Positions 24,306 to 33,850 of a stretch of DNA of 64,000 bases are shown here, piece after piece. The position numbers and the translations under genes are program-made. The first letter of the stretch is position 1. Each line of letters begins with the position of its first letter. Under the pieces are notes generated by a model. It did not search any database and was not told where the DNA came from. It worked only from the letters and a program-made list of their open reading frames with translations. The DNA is from Lonicera japonica (lineage: Eukaryota; Streptophyta; Magnoliopsida; Dipsacales; Caprifoliaceae): the NCBI GenBank assembly GCA_021464415.1, contig JAKCWG010000420.1, forward strand, positions 59,520-123,519. Direction: 5' to 3'.

Positions 24306-25037
24306 ATCATTAGAAAACTAGACTCTTATATGTGGACCTTTGTTTATCTGTTGAAAACTTGCTTTTACTGCTTTCCCTACTCATGTTAATTGATTGAGAA
24401 GAAACCTTTTTCTAAAAAATGGGAGTTTTTCGAAAAGACGTAATAAAGATAAAAATATTTGTGAAACCAACCTTTCGAACTTTACACGCACTATCACAAA
24501 TCATGCATTGGTTCTACGAGTGTGAATTTACCCCAAACCCTCGGAAGTATTATAAGTGAGTAGGGAGTTGGCTTGCTTGGGCCAACATAAACCGAAAGCA
24601 TTTACTTCCACTCTCCTTGGCCAAGTACGCCCCCGAGGTATATCGAGTGACGAGAACACTCACGTACCCGGGAAGTATATCAAAAGATTCTTGCACGTAC
24701 CCGCCCTTGGGGTATATCGCAAGGTCTTGCCAAAAAGGAGGGAGCCTGAAGCCTTAACCGTTCGAACACCTGCGCTGCATCTAAGATTGAGTCGGTTAAA
24801 ACACTTGTCATACAGCTGTAGGGGATGTACCACTTTACGGCTTACTTTACCACACCTATTTTCCGAGGTTTTCTCTCGACCATTTTTAGTGATTCTTTTG
24901 GCAAAAATCGAGTCGCATCATAGTCTCCCTTCATCTTCGCCACGTGGTTTCGTCTACAGCCATAAAGCGACGTCAGTCTGGAAGGTTGGGCCGGTCGAGA
25001 TCATACCGGAAGACTAGTGAGACCAAGCATACCTGAA
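24306..25037 (+). other. Retrotransposon 5' untranslated leader
   Basis: About 730 bp lie between the primer site and the gag ATG. A 153-codon frame (24556-25017) is open here and ends one codon before the gag-pol frame opens, but I recognise no domain in it. Some Ogre elements do have an extra frame before gag, so a leader protein cannot be excluded. Confidence 0.5.
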
Positions 25038-28000
25038 ATGGCCGATGGACGAGAGAATCAGGAGACAAATCAGAGCCTAGCCGAGGCGTCTGCAGTTCAA
25101 CCGACTTTAGCCGAGATGCACCGTTTGTTGATGACCGTCAGCATGAATTTGGCAAGCCTCACAAGTGAGCAACAGAACACCCGGATTCGAATGGAAGAGT
25201 TGTCAGCCGAACGGACCGCACCACCCGGGTTTGAGCAACTACCACCAAATCGAGATCCGAATCAAGGGCAATCTTCACAAGTACTTCCCCCAATCCAAGG
25301 AACCAATCCACCCCAAACGGGCCCCAACATGGCCGGTCCCGTTCAAACCGACCCCAACAATCAGAACCAATGGGCCCCGGATTCAGGCCCCACATACCAA
25401 CAACAAGAGCCACCCATCGTCTGGCCACAACCTCAGCAAGGCCTCGATCCCCAATATCAACCATGGCCACAAGTCCCCGCAAGACCTATTCCACCAGCCC
25501 CAATAGCCCCTCCCAATGAGTACCCAGACGTCAACCGACTCCGGGCAGCATACGCAGAATCGATGATAGCCCGGGAACAGCCCGATGAGGTGTCAAGAGA
25601 GAGCGAAGAAATGAAGAAATTGAAAGAGCAGATGAAGGTTCTGCAAAGAGGTGTTTCTCTGATGAAAGGGGCAGACGAGATCACAGACATGAACGCCTTT
25701 TCCCTCTACCCAGAAGCCAGACTACCTCAAGGATTTAAGCTCCCCTCTATCACCAAATTCACTGGTACTACACCCCCCAAAACCCATCTCCAATCCTACA
25801 TCAGATCCATGCAAGTGTCCGGCTGTGGAGAGCCGGAGCTGGCTCAGGCTTTTCACATGACTCTCACAGGGGCAGCCCTGAGATGGTTCTTCGACCTAGA
25901 GAAACACCACACGAAAACTTGGGGGGATATCGTCAAAGAATTCATGACCAAGTACGGGTCCAACGAGAATTTGGAAATTACCCGTAAACACCTGGAAATG
26001 GCCAAGCAAGGCGAGAAAGAAAGCTTCAGCGACTTTGTCACCCGCTGGAGGGAAATGGCATCCCAAATGTCCAAACGGCCCGACGAAGAAGAGCAGTTAG
26101 AAATCATACAGAAGAATTTTACTCCAGCTGTATTGAACTGCATGGGAAAGCATGTATTCCCACACTTCAGAGCCCTGTTGAGTATGGGGTCACAGGTAGA
26201 GGAAGAATTGGCCAGAAAGGCAGACACGGATACCAAGAAGGCCTCTTACACTGGAAGAAAGACGGCCACTCCAGCCGTAAACCAACTAAGCTCGTACCCA
26301 TATCAACAAAACCCATTTCAGCAGTCACCGCAAGTCCCCCCAATGAGTTGGCCTACGCAGGGAGACTCTTCAAACACCGAGGTCAAGAAAAGGAGAAATT
26401 TCTGCACCCTCCCCACTACTCTGGTCAAAAGCCTGGAACTACTCCAAAAGGCCGGACTAGTCACCCCACTCAACCCACGCCCTCCACCAAATCCTATCCC
26501 CAACACTTGGAGAATGAATGAGAACTGTGCGTACCATCAGGCGGCAGGCCATGACACGGAACGTTGTTTAGCTCTCCGCCATCGTATCCAGGACCTCATT
26601 GAAGCCGGAACCATCCCCGCACCCGGCGGGCCCAATGTTACCAACAACCCCCTCCCCAATCATGCTCCACCTGCAGGAATTAACGCCTTAACCACTGACG
26701 AAGGCTTTGATCCCGTAGGACTCATTCGGGACGATTCAGCCTATAAGGCACCCGTTATGCTATCGGCAAAAGCACAAGTTGCCCCAGGCCTCAACCCAAT
26801 AATTGACCAATGGATGGCCAAGATGAACTTCCTATCTGGGCAGGGTTTAGGAAAGACAAATCAGGGGATCTCGCAACCACTCACCATCAAAACCAATCCT
26901 GGGAAAGCTGGGATAGGATGGACCCAGGACAAGAAAAAACAACCATGGAAACCCCGCCCCCCTCATAAGGAGACAATCTGTATGACAGAAACCTCCCCCG
27001 GGACTTTTAGTTGGTCGGCAGAGCCAGAGTCGTCAGAAACTTCAGAGGGATCAGACCCAACATCCCTTTGGATACAACAGATTACCCGCTCAGGAAAGGT
27101 ATACCAGCCACCACCGATGGATGCCGAAAAATCACCGCCTCCAAAAGAAGTAGGAGAAGACCGAGTACTGGAACAGTTGAAGAAAACCCAGGCACACATC
27201 ACCATTTGGGGCCTCTTGGTTGCCTCCAAACCTCACAGGACCGCTTTCATTAAACTCCTGGATGAGGCTGTCATATCGCCGGACTCCACGCCCGAACAAC
27301 TGCCAAACATGATCGGGTCACTCACAGTCCAAAGAAGTCTGTCATTTTCAGATGAAGACTTGTCTCCGTTGGGGAGAAAACACAGCCTGGCTCTCCATAT
27401 CACCGTCCGAACCCGAGGAAAGATCTTGCCACAAGTTCTCATCGACAATGGGTCGACCATAAATGTCTGCCCCCTAAAGACTGCCAGATGCTTGGGTATC
27501 TCAGATTCAGAGCTCTCACCATCCGCTGTAACCGTCAGGGCCTATGATAATACCAGGAGGGCCGTTCTGGGGTCTCTGAAACTTGATCTCATGGTTGGTC
27601 CCGGAAGCTTCCCGGCCGACTTTCAAATCATAGACATTCCTTCCAGTTTTAACCTACTGTTGGGAAGAGCATGGCTACACGACATAGGAGCACTCCCCTC
27701 CTCCTTGCACCAAAAGATCAAGATACCGTTTGAAGGGAACATAATTACCATCCAAGGAGATCCTGAAAGGACCTTGGCGGATATGGAGTTACCAGTTTTG
27801 GGAATCGGGAGCCAGAGCATACAGTTAGGAGGCTTTTCTTACGAGCCTCAAGTGCAAACTCTTAGCACCCAGACAATCAGGTATCTTCCCCCTGACAATA
27901 TCCCCGGTCTCAGCACCAAGATTACAAATATGTTGAGAATGATGAAATACTTGCCTGGAGCCGGTCTGGGAATGGGACAACCAGGACTACTTCAAGCATT

Positions 28001-31000
28001 GGAACCAGTAGCAAGGTACGAGAGGGAAGGTTTGGGGTACCAACACACTGAAGAGGACGATCAACAAAAAAGGGGTCGAGGGCATCAGTATCCGAGTTTC
28101 AGCTCTCTGAACGGGTTCTTTGTCAAAGAAGGAGAGGACTTCCCCTTTTGCGGCTTCCAGGAGCCTTGGAGAAACAGCGACGGAGAGAACCTTCCTGGGT
28201 GGGAAATCTTCTATGAAGAGGACCTATATATCAAAGAAAACACCGTACACAGCTTCGCTACCAAGTTGACAATCGGGCCGAAGGAAGAAAGTGAAGACAT
28301 GAAAGGCGAAGAGGAAGAAATGATCGGAGATTTCTTCGACATCATGGCTCTGGGAGATGATGAGCCAGGAGACGACCCTGTACACTTGATATACGCTGAT
28401 CCAGACTACCAAGGGGAAAGGGAAAAGAGCGAAATTGTAAGGGTGAGAGATAAGAGTGAGGGTAAGGATAGGAAGGAGTCACTCCTAAATGAACTTTTTA
28501 AACTTGTACCTGTAAATACTAGTATCAATAAGGAAGAGTCTATTTTGCGTTATCCTGTTATTTTTAATTCTGTAATTGCTTATATGGAATTGGAAAGAAT
28601 GAACGAACACCCTGAACGGGAGGAGCAACGTATACAAAGCGAGGAAGGAGACACTCTTGTGATTAACCTCGGAACAGAGGAGGAAAGAAAAGAGGTCCGC
28701 ATTGGGGCAAGCCTAAGTGGGACAGAGAGAGAAGAATTCACACAAACTCTGAAAGAGTATGTGGATGTCTTCGCCTGGTCTTATGCAGATATGCCGGGTT
28801 TGAACAGTCAGATAGTCATGCACGAAATACACACCAATCCAGAACTTAGGCCCGTCAAACAGAAGCTGAGGAAACTTACGCCAGAATGGTCCTTGAAAGT
28901 GAAAGAAGAAGTAATGAAACAACTGAGTGTGGGATTCTTACGGGTGATCGAGTACCCCTCGTGGTTAGCCAACATCGTGCCTGTTCCAAAAGCTAATGGG
29001 AAAGTCCGCATGTGTGTGGATTACCGGGATCTAAATAAAGCTTGTCCAAAGGACGATTTTCCATTGCCCAACATCGATTTGATAGTAGATAATACTGCCA
29101 ACCACGCCCTGAAGTCATTTGTGGATGGTTTTGCCGGATATAACCAGATCAAGATGCACCCGGATCACCAGGAGAAAACAGCATTTATCACACCGTGGGG
29201 AACATACTGCTACACCGTTATGCCGTTTGGGCTGAAGAACGCAGGGGCAACATATCAGAGGGCAGCTACGGCTATCTTTCACGACATGATTCACAAAGAG
29301 GTAGAGGTGTATGTAGACGACATGATAATCAAGTCAAAAGAGAGGGAAGGCCACGTACCAGCCTTGCGAGCCTTCTTTGATCGGCTCCGCCAGTATCAGA
29401 TGAGACTCAATCCGCAGAAATGTGTGTTCGGGGTAACCAAAGGAAAACTCCTGGGATATGTCGTCAGTAAGAAAGGAATCGAGGTGGACCCCGCTAAAGT
29501 TCAAGCTATCCAAGACATGCCCGAGCCTCGTACCGAGAGGGAAGTCCGAGGATTTTTGGGCAATCTGCAGTACATCAGCAGGTTTATCTCTCAACTCACC
29601 CAAACTTGCGAACCCATCTTCAAACTCCTGAGGAAGTCTTCACCAGGAGAATGGAACGACCAATGCCAAGAGGCTTTTGACAAAATCAAGGAGTACCTCT
29701 CCAAGCCCCCAGTATTAGCCCCGCCTCAGACCGGACTACCACTAATTCTATACCTAACCGTCACTGACTCATCCACGGGAGCAATGCTAGCCCAACACCT
29801 GACGGATACCCGGAAGGAGCAGGCCATCTACTTCCTCAGCAAAAAGCTGTCCCCGTTCGAGATAAACTACACATCATTGGAGAAATCATGTACCGCTCTC
29901 GTCTGGGTAACACAGAAACTACGGCACTACATGCTAGTTTTCCCAGTCATCCTGGCATCACGGATTGATCCGTTGAAATACCTCTTCGAGAAACCGGCTC
30001 TCTCGAATCGAATGGCAAAATGGTTATTTCTACTCTCCGAATTCGACATCACCTACATGACCCAGAAGGCAGTCAAAGGCAAGATCATAGCTGATTACCT
30101 GGCCCACAATCCGATATTGGGAGACATGATAGAAGAAGCCGAGTTTCCGGACGAAACCATCATGAACGTCGAGATCAATGAAGACTGGAGGTTGTACTTT
30201 GACGGGGCCGCCAATCGGAACGGAAACGGGATAGGCATCCTGTTAGTTTCTCCGGACCAAACTCACTCCCCGGTGTCATATTGTCTGGACTTTTTCTGCA
30301 CCAACAATATGGCCGAATATGAAGCCTGCATACTCGGGTTAGAGATCGCTCTTCAAAGGGGTATAAAGAGAATACAGGTATACGGAGATTCAGCACTAGT
30401 GGTCCATCAAGTTCTGAAGGAATGGAAGATCAGAGATGAGAAATTAGTCCCTTACCTCGCCCGACTAGAAGAAGTCGCAGGAAGGTTCGAGCGTGTGGAG
30501 TTTTACTATATCCCCAGGTCCCAGAACAGTTTTGCTGACGCATTGGCAACCCTTGCATCTATGATCAATATTCCGGAGGGGATGGAAGAAATAACCCTCA
30601 CGGTACAAAAGAAATCAGGACCCGCCCACTGCATGACCCTTGAGGTGGAAATTAAAAAAGACGGTGACTCAACCGTTTGGTTTTATGATATCTGGAACCT
30701 GCTGAAGAACCATCAGTATCCCGAGAAAGCAGACAAGAGAACGCGGGTCACACTCAGGAGACTAGCATCAGGATTCATACTCTGTGCCGGAAGATTGTAT
30801 AAAAGGAACTACGACGGGACTCATCTTCAATGTCTCACCGAAGAAGAATCGGTTAGAATGATGGATCAGATACATGGGGGCGATTGCGGGCCTCATATGA
30901 GCGGACATACGCTTGCCCGCAAGATCATCAGGCAAGGGTATTTCTGGTCTACCCTACAAACTGACTGCGCTGATCATGTACGCCGTTGTCACAAATGCCA

Positions 31001-31922
31001 AATTTATGCTAAGTCCCAGAAGCTTCCTCCAAAAGAGTTGTACAACATGACTGCTCCCTGGCCTTTTTCAGCTTGGGGAATTGACGTCATTGGGAAAGTC
31101 TCACCCAAAGCCAGCAACGGCCATGAATTCATACTAGTAGCCATCGACTACTTCACCAAATGGGTGGAAGCCGAATCCTACCAAACCCTGGATGCCAGGA
31201 AAGTTGCCCGATTCATCAAAAGGAATATTGTCTGCCGATATGGGGTCCCACACGAGATCATCTCAGATAACGGCACCCACTTCGAAGGAGAAGCTAATAC
31301 AGTCATGGAAGAATACGGTATCACCCGACACAAATCTTCGCCATATAGACCACAAACCAATGGGGCAGTTGAAGCCGCCAACAAGAATTTGAAGAATATC
31401 CTAAGCAAGATGACCGACACCTGCCGGGACTGGCCGGAGAAATTACCATATGCATTGTGGGGATACCGCACCACCGAAAGGGTCTCTACCAGGGCAACCC
31501 CGTTCTCGCTTACATACGGGATGGAGGCAGTCCTCCCTGTCGAGTTAGAGGTCCCTTCCCTCAGAGTAATGCTAGAGAATCAGGTCAATGAACTGGAGTG
31601 GGTCCAGGCACGTTATAACGAGCTAGCCTTACTAGATGAGAAAAGATTGAAAGCCGCATACCACCATCAAGGGTATCAGAAGAGAATCGCTCGAGCATTT
31701 AACCAGAGAGTGAGGACTCGGGGTATCAATGAAAATGACATCGTGTTGAAAGAAATTCGAGAGCCAGCCAGAGATCCGAGGGGAAAGTTCGGGCAGAAGT
31801 GGACAGGGCCGTATATCGTCAAAGAAATCAATACAGGAGGCGCCGCTATACTCACTGACCTAGACGGGCAGTTACTACATTCACCAGTCAACATGGACCG
31901 ACTGAAGAAGTATTATCAATAA
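25038..31922 (+). CDS. gag-pol: Gag-Pol polyprotein of the Tat/Ogre-type retrotransposon
   Basis: One uninterrupted frame of about 2294 residues. I choose the ATG at 25038; the open frame begins seven codons earlier at a GTG. Order of domains: a Pro/Gln-rich N-terminus; Gag core (about 25710-26230); a CxxH..GHxxxxC zinc-knuckle-like motif (26526-26565); a G-patch-like segment (26805-26935); aspartic protease with the active site written DNGST (about 27440); a second G-patch-like segment (27925-28050). Then reverse transcriptase with YVDD (29308-29320), RNase H, a second RNase H beginning LYFDGAANRNG (30190), integrase with an HHCC zinc region (30870-31010), and a D,D,E core (IDVIG near 31081, SDNGTHF near 31262, VEAANK near 31370; I count about 34 residues between the last two acids). 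It makes the capsid, replication and integration machinery. No stop, frameshift or clear intron is seen. The AT-rich stretch 28435-28610 differs from its surroundings. Confidence 0.93.
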   Translation: MADGRENQETNQSLAEASAVQPTLAEMHRLLMTVSMNLASLTSEQQNTRIRMEELSAERTAPPGFEQLPPNRDPNQGQSSQVLPPIQGTNPPQTGPNMAGPVQTDPNNQNQWAPDSGPTYQQQEPPIVWPQPQQGLDPQYQPWPQVPARPIPPAPIAPPNEYPDVNRLRAAYAESMIAREQPDEVSRESEEMKKLKEQMKVLQRGVSLMKGADEITDMNAFSLYPEARLPQGFKLPSITKFTGTTPPKTHLQSYIRSMQVSGCGEPELAQAFHMTLTGAALRWFFDLEKHHTKTWGDIVKEFMTKYGSNENLEITRKHLEMAKQGEKESFSDFVTRWREMASQMSKRPDEEEQLEIIQKNFTPAVLNCMGKHVFPHFRALLSMGSQVEEELARKADTDTKKASYTGRKTATPAVNQLSSYPYQQNPFQQSPQVPPMSWPTQGDSSNTEVKKRRNFCTLPTTLVKSLELLQKAGLVTPLNPRPPPNPIPNTWRMNENCAYHQAAGHDTERCLALRHRIQDLIEAGTIPAPGGPNVTNNPLPNHAPPAGINALTTDEGFDPVGLIRDDSAYKAPVMLSAKAQVAPGLNPIIDQWMAKMNFLSGQGLGKTNQGISQPLTIKTNPGKAGIGWTQDKKKQPWKPRPPHKETICMTETSPGTFSWSAEPESSETSEGSDPTSLWIQQITRSGKVYQPPPMDAEKSPPPKEVGEDRVLEQLKKTQAHITIWGLLVASKPHRTAFIKLLDEAVISPDSTPEQLPNMIGSLTVQRSLSFSDEDLSPLGRKHSLALHITVRTRGKILPQVLIDNGSTINVCPLKTARCLGISDSELSPSAVTVRAYDNTRRAVLGSLKLDLMVGPGSFPADFQIIDIPSSFNLLLGRAWLHDIGALPSSLHQKIKIPFEGNIITIQGDPERTLADMELPVLGIGSQSIQLGGFSYEPQVQTLSTQTIRYLPPDNIPGLSTKITNMLRMMKYLPGAGLGMGQPGLLQALEPVARYEREGLGYQHTEEDDQQKRGRGHQYPSFSSLNGFFVKEGEDFPFCGFQEPWRNSDGENLPGWEIFYEEDLYIKENTVHSFATKLTIGPKEESEDMKGEEEEMIGDFFDIMALGDDEPGDDPVHLIYADPDYQGEREKSEIVRVRDKSEGKDRKESLLNELFKLVPVNTSINKEESILRYPVIFNSVIAYMELERMNEHPEREEQRIQSEEGDTLVINLGTEEERKEVRIGASLSGTEREEFTQTLKEYVDVFAWSYADMPGLNSQIVMHEIHTNPELRPVKQKLRKLTPEWSLKVKEEVMKQLSVGFLRVIEYPSWLANIVPVPKANGKVRMCVDYRDLNKACPKDDFPLPNIDLIVDNTANHALKSFVDGFAGYNQIKMHPDHQEKTAFITPWGTYCYTVMPFGLKNAGATYQRAATAIFHDMIHKEVEVYVDDMIIKSKEREGHVPALRAFFDRLRQYQMRLNPQKCVFGVTKGKLLGYVVSKKGIEVDPAKVQAIQDMPEPRTEREVRGFLGNLQYISRFISQLTQTCEPIFKLLRKSSPGEWNDQCQEAFDKIKEYLSKPPVLAPPQTGLPLILYLTVTDSSTGAMLAQHLTDTRKEQAIYFLSKKLSPFEINYTSLEKSCTALVWVTQKLRHYMLVFPVILASRIDPLKYLFEKPALSNRMAKWLFLLSEFDITYMTQKAVKGKIIADYLAHNPILGDMIEEAEFPDETIMNVEINEDWRLYFDGAANRNGNGIGILLVSPDQTHSPVSYCLDFFCTNNMAEYEACILGLEIALQRGIKRIQVYGDSALVVHQVLKEWKIRDEKLVPYLARLEEVAGRFERVEFYYIPRSQNSFADALATLASMINIPEGMEEITLTVQKKSGPAHCMTLEVEIKKDGDSTVWFYDIWNLLKNHQYPEKADKRTRVTLRRLASGFILCAGRLYKRNYDGTHLQCLTEEESVRMMDQIHGGDCGPHMSGHTLARKIIRQGYFWSTLQTDCADHVRRCHKCQIYAKSQKLPPKELYNMTAPWPFSAWGIDVIGKVSPKASNGHEFILVAIDYFTKWVEAESYQTLDARKVARFIKRNIVCRYGVPHEIISDNGTHFEGEANTVMEEYGITRHKSSPYRPQTNGAVEAANKNLKNILSKMTDTCRDWPEKLPYALWGYRTTERVSTRATPFSLTYGMEAVLPVELEVPSLRVMLENQVNELEWVQARYNELALLDEKRLKAAYHHQGYQKRIARAFNQRVRTRGINENDIVLKEIREPARDPRGKFGQKWTGPYIVKEINTGGAAILTDLDGQLLHSPVNMDRLKKYYQ

Positions 31923-31984
31923 GCACGACGTGTATAAGAACTACGTAAACCTGAGCCCCAACTCGAATATCGTATTTTCTGGAA

Positions 31985-32006
31985 AAATCAAAAAGGGGGG
32001 GAACGT
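31985..32006 (+). other. Polypurine-tract-like sequence just after pol
   Basis: AAATCAAAAAGGGGGGGAACG lies about 65 bp after the pol stop. It looks more like a plant Ty3/Gypsy polypurine tract than the sequence before the 3' LTR (gagagggtc). It may be an internal second tract or the ancestral tract left behind when the 7.6-kb antisense region was added downstream. Role not shown. Confidence 0.45.
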
Positions 32007-32127
32007 AGGCAACCTGAGAAGTGACTTCAGGCCCGGTTTAAAGCTTTGTAAAGAAATTTATATATTATTAAAGAGGTGGTTCAGAACACCAAGAGTTACA
32101 AAGGAAGTACAGCATACAAAGAAGAAA

Positions 32128-33384
32128 CTAATCCCTAGGGGTTGGCCACACTGGGTCCTCAGCGGCCAAATCAATTCGAGCCTCATCCAAAATCTGGTAC
32201 GCAAAGACAATGCCATCCTCTGTAGGCTCAGAATCCATGAATCGGAACCACTCCATTTGAAAGGGGTCATCAATCAGCTCTCCTTCTAGAGATTGCCAGC
32301 AAGAGCGGATAATGTCAGCCCGGAGAGGCCTGGAAATACCGAAACGAGCATAGTTAAACTGACGAGTCAGTCGAGCACGCCGCATCCTCTCTACCGATAA
32401 AGAAACATGTGGGGTCACAAATTTAGACTCAGAAGAGAAGTTGTTCAGACCAAGGGGAACCTCCTGAGGAATGTTAAACTGTCGAAGAAGACGCCCAGGG
32501 AGATAAAAGGAAGTAAACCAGAGCCCGCGGAGCCGAACGTAGTTCTGACCCCCAGTACTAAGTACCATCTTCCTTAGCTTCCACCAAGGAATGTTCCACC
32601 GGATAGCCCGAAAGTTCTCCGAAAACCACACCGTCCAATCAGAGGAAGACATGGTCAAAGCACCAAAGAGAGGCCGATGGAAGAAATGAGTCGGATTGTC
32701 GAGCCGAACTCCGCTGAAACCCACCGATCGAAAGCGCTCTAGCAGCCACATGTATAGCAGACGCGGGCTCCCCCGAAAGAAGGGCGAGGCCCCCCGTTGA
32801 ACATCATCAAGACCATTCAGGGTCTCTGCAAGAATGATCGGCACTATAGACTCCCCATTTCTAGCCTGGTAAATCAGACTCAAGATAGTCGGATCAACAC
32901 GGGAAGAACCCTTCACCAGCAGCATATCAGAAACCAGGCAAATCAGGGCCGCTGCAGTACGCCCCACGCCGTAAGAGGCCCTATCTTCATAACGATGAAA
33001 GAACCTCACCATTTTGTGGAGGTCAAGGAGCCCGTCGACAATGAAACCATCGCAGGCCGCTTGGGGAATGGCTAACAGAGCAATTAGCATGTCGCGGGGA
33101 CCGATTCCTTCTATAGGAACTGCCATCGGGAGACGAACGTCAGAACATAACAGCCAGGAGAACTCCTCATAGGTTGGGCAGAGCTCATCTAGTCCAAAAC
33201 GGAAGAGATGGTCCGCAGGACTCCAGAAATACAAAGCACCTAACAGAAAGGAGAAATCTACAGGACGATGGCACCAGCCCGCCAAAGGACTGAATGCACC
33301 AAAGTTTAAACCATTTTCAGAAGATATCAGAGCATCTCGAGCTTTAACATAAGAAAAATCAGAGTTGGTACGGTAGGAAGACAT
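32128..33384 (-). CDS. Antisense gene 1: DUF7745-like (PMD-related) protein, 418 residues
   Basis: A single exon of 418 codons on the strand opposite to gag-pol, ending only 205 bp past the pol stop, so the two units are convergent. The protein starts MSSYRTNSDFSYVKARDAL. It contains FSFLLGALYFWSPADHLFRFG and LCPTYEEFSWLL, a pattern I know from the plant-specific DUF7745 family, whose members are often annotated around retrotransposons and are related to the plant mobile domain. Other marks are WKLRKMV and a basic, Arg-rich stretch near the C-terminus. No zinc finger, signal peptide or membrane segment is evident. A TATA box (33423-33430) and three perfect palindromes (33457-33532) lie upstream. 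The frame is intact, which speaks for selection or recent origin. Function is unknown; a regulatory or DNA-binding role is inference. Confidence 0.75.
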   Translation of the reverse strand: MSSYRTNSDFSYVKARDALISSENGLNFGAFSPLAGWCHRPVDFSFLLGALYFWSPADHLFRFGLDELCPTYEEFSWLLCSDVRLPMAVPIEGIGPRDMLIALLAIPQAACDGFIVDGLLDLHKMVRFFHRYEDRASYGVGRTAAALICLVSDMLLVKGSSRVDPTILSLIYQARNGESIVPIILAETLNGLDDVQRGASPFFRGSPRLLYMWLLERFRSVGFSGVRLDNPTHFFHRPLFGALTMSSSDWTVWFSENFRAIRWNIPWWKLRKMVLSTGGQNYVRLRGLWFTSFYLPGRLLRQFNIPQEVPLGLNNFSSESKFVTPHVSLSVERMRRARLTRQFNYARFGISRPLRADIIRSCWQSLEGELIDDPFQMEWFRFMDSEPTEDGIVFAYQILDEARIDLAAEDPVWPTPRD

Positions 33385-33422
33385 TTTGGAGAGGTGTGGG
33401 GATGAAGGAAGGAAGATGGGTG

Positions 33423-33430
33423 TATTTATA
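33423..33430 (-). promoter_or_regulatory. TATA box of antisense gene 1
   Basis: The minus strand reads TATAAATA 39 bp upstream of the ATG at 33384. The sequence gctataaataca matches the LTR TATA box core, and the nearest palindrome is 26 bp further upstream. Confidence 0.7.
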
Positions 33431-33456
33431 GCAAAAAAGAGGGTCCTGTACCTGTT

Positions 33457-33532
33457 TGTCGCGCGACAAACCCATTTTCAGGGGGAAGTGTCGCGCGACA
33501 AACCCATGACCAGGAGGGATTGTCGCGCGACA
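33457..33532 (-). promoter_or_regulatory. Three TGTCGCGCGACA palindromes upstream of antisense gene 1
   Basis: Perfect copies lie at 33457-33468, 33489-33500 and 33521-33532, exactly 32 bp apart each. All three are followed by aaaccca on the plus strand. They are just upstream of the TATA box of the 418-residue gene and about 320 bp from the end of the PMD gene. The motif is otherwise found only in the LTRs and before the PMD gene. Confidence 0.85.
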
Positions 33533-33850
33533 AACCCATCTGGGGGGCACCCTACTTTTTTCTTATACATAATGGTCATCTTTGCCAAAAGAATCACTTC
33601 TGGATGCTTTTCTGTTCTCACTTTGTTCTTTTTTGCAGGAAACATAAGTATCACTACACTAGAAGGTACGACTTTTAAATTACCGACTCTTATATATATA
33701 TGTATATATCTTGCACAGACAGAGAATAAAAGTATAATCAAACACAGATAAAGATATTTTATAAAACCAATAAAAGAACAGTTTTTAAAATATCCGTCTA
33801 AAATAAAATACATATCTGTCCAACTAACACTAAATGCAGAAAAGGGAAAA

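Noticed and set aside
24556..25017. 153-codon frame just before gag
   Set aside because: No domain is recognised and the composition is that of an untranslated leader. Some Ogre elements do have a frame here, so it is noted under the leader but not called.
28437..28639. Candidate Ogre-type intron in pol
   Set aside because: Plausible GT and AG sites exist but no pair I tried keeps the reading frame, and the frame is open without splicing.
25159..31894. Many minus-strand frames opposite gag-pol
   Set aside because: Shadow frames of a strongly coding plus strand.
31930..32289. 119-codon plus-strand frame after pol
   Set aside because: It overlaps the 3' end of the antisense DUF7745-like gene and includes the polypurine-like tract; no domain.
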